From SIG603 sp964370775 (GTDB taxonomy: Bacteria; Bacillota; Clostridia; Oscillospirales; Acutalibacteraceae), in NCBI GenBank assembly GCA_964370775.1, contig CAYJKT010000040.1, positions 1 through 20,983 on the forward strand: 20,983 nt of DNA, in the 5' to 3' direction. Below are positions 20,914 to 20,983 of this stretch, in pieces (positions within the stretch are counted from its first letter, which is position 1; the number at the start of each line of letters is the position of its first letter). The notes beneath the pieces are model-generated. The model searched no databases, was not told where the DNA came from, and worked only from the letters and a program-made list of their open reading frames with translations. Position numbers and translations under genes: made by a program.

Positions 20914-20983
20914 GGCTGTCGCATTAAGGTAAAAATGAACAAAAAGTAGGGGAGGGTTTCCATGCCCTCCCCTAAAACAGGTG
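20914..20983. repeat. Hairpin element copy 2, running off the window
   Basis: It begins GGCTGTCGCATTAAGG (20914-20929), aligning with the left end of copy 1 (GG-CTGTC-CATTAA-G). It continues with TAAAAATGAACAA and then a perfect ten-base stem TAGGGGAGGG / CCCTCCCCTA (20947-20956 and 20965-20974) with an eight-base loop. The right end is expected beyond 20983. On the minus strand the hairpin is followed by CTTTTTGTTCATTTTT, so it could also stop transcription coming from the right. Confidence 0.7.

Noticed and set aside
1..20983. CRISPR array, transposase, phage genes or restriction-modification
   Set aside because: No regularly spaced repeats and no proteins of these classes occur on either strand.

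Overview
The window is a low-GC, gene-dense piece of chromosome from a Gram-positive bacterium of the Firmicutes, most likely an uncultured or gut-associated class Clostridia organism. This rests on strong AGGAGG-type ribosome binding sites, near-consensus sigma-A promoters (several with an extended TGn -10 box), A/T-rich spacers, and families common in Clostridia (DUF4830, DUF4428, C_GCAxxG_C_C, 7TM sensor / LuxR-type two-component genes). I cannot name the genus. There is no phage, CRISPR, transposase or replication origin.

Layout. (1) 1-6717, all minus strand: a cut-off sugar ABC-transporter ATPase (own promoter), then a tightly packed run read as ADP-ribosylglycohydrolase > DUF3841-like > glpK > hisH > hisF > phosphopantetheinyl transferase > DUF4830 membrane protein > rsuA-type pseudouridine synthase. 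Four of these eight use TTG or GTG starts. (2) 6932-10953, plus strand: a condensation-fold acyltransferase-like protein, a TetR regulator whose promoter sits between two near-identical operator half-arms, a TauE/SafE exporter, a lipoprotein, a tRNA-Gly(GCC) with consensus promoter and terminator, and a C_GCAxxG_C_C protein. (3) 10946-12909, minus strand: an operon of a metallophosphoesterase with a C-terminal SH3-like tail, an unrecognised protein, and a nucleoside deoxyribosyltransferase-fold protein. (4) 13228-20889, plus strand: a sensory operon of an 8-TM sensor with a degenerate kinase end, a complete membrane histidine kinase and a LuxR-type response regulator, closed by a strong terminator; then a second unit with a stand-alone pseudo-receiver lacking every phosphorylation residue, a zinc-ribbon/transmembrane/beta-rich surface protein, a double zinc-ribbon DUF4428 protein and a small membrane-anchored protein.

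Two related hairpin elements with transposon-like ends lie at 19517-19610 and 20914 to the window end, around the last two genes. The right end of the first appears to supply the -35 box for the DUF4428 gene.

The best candidates for something not well described are the sensor pseudokinase + kinase + regulator operon followed by a dead receiver with Glu at the phosphosite, and the overlapping DUF3841-like/ADP-ribosylglycohydrolase pair, which could be a reversible ADP-ribosylation module. Both functional readings are inferences.
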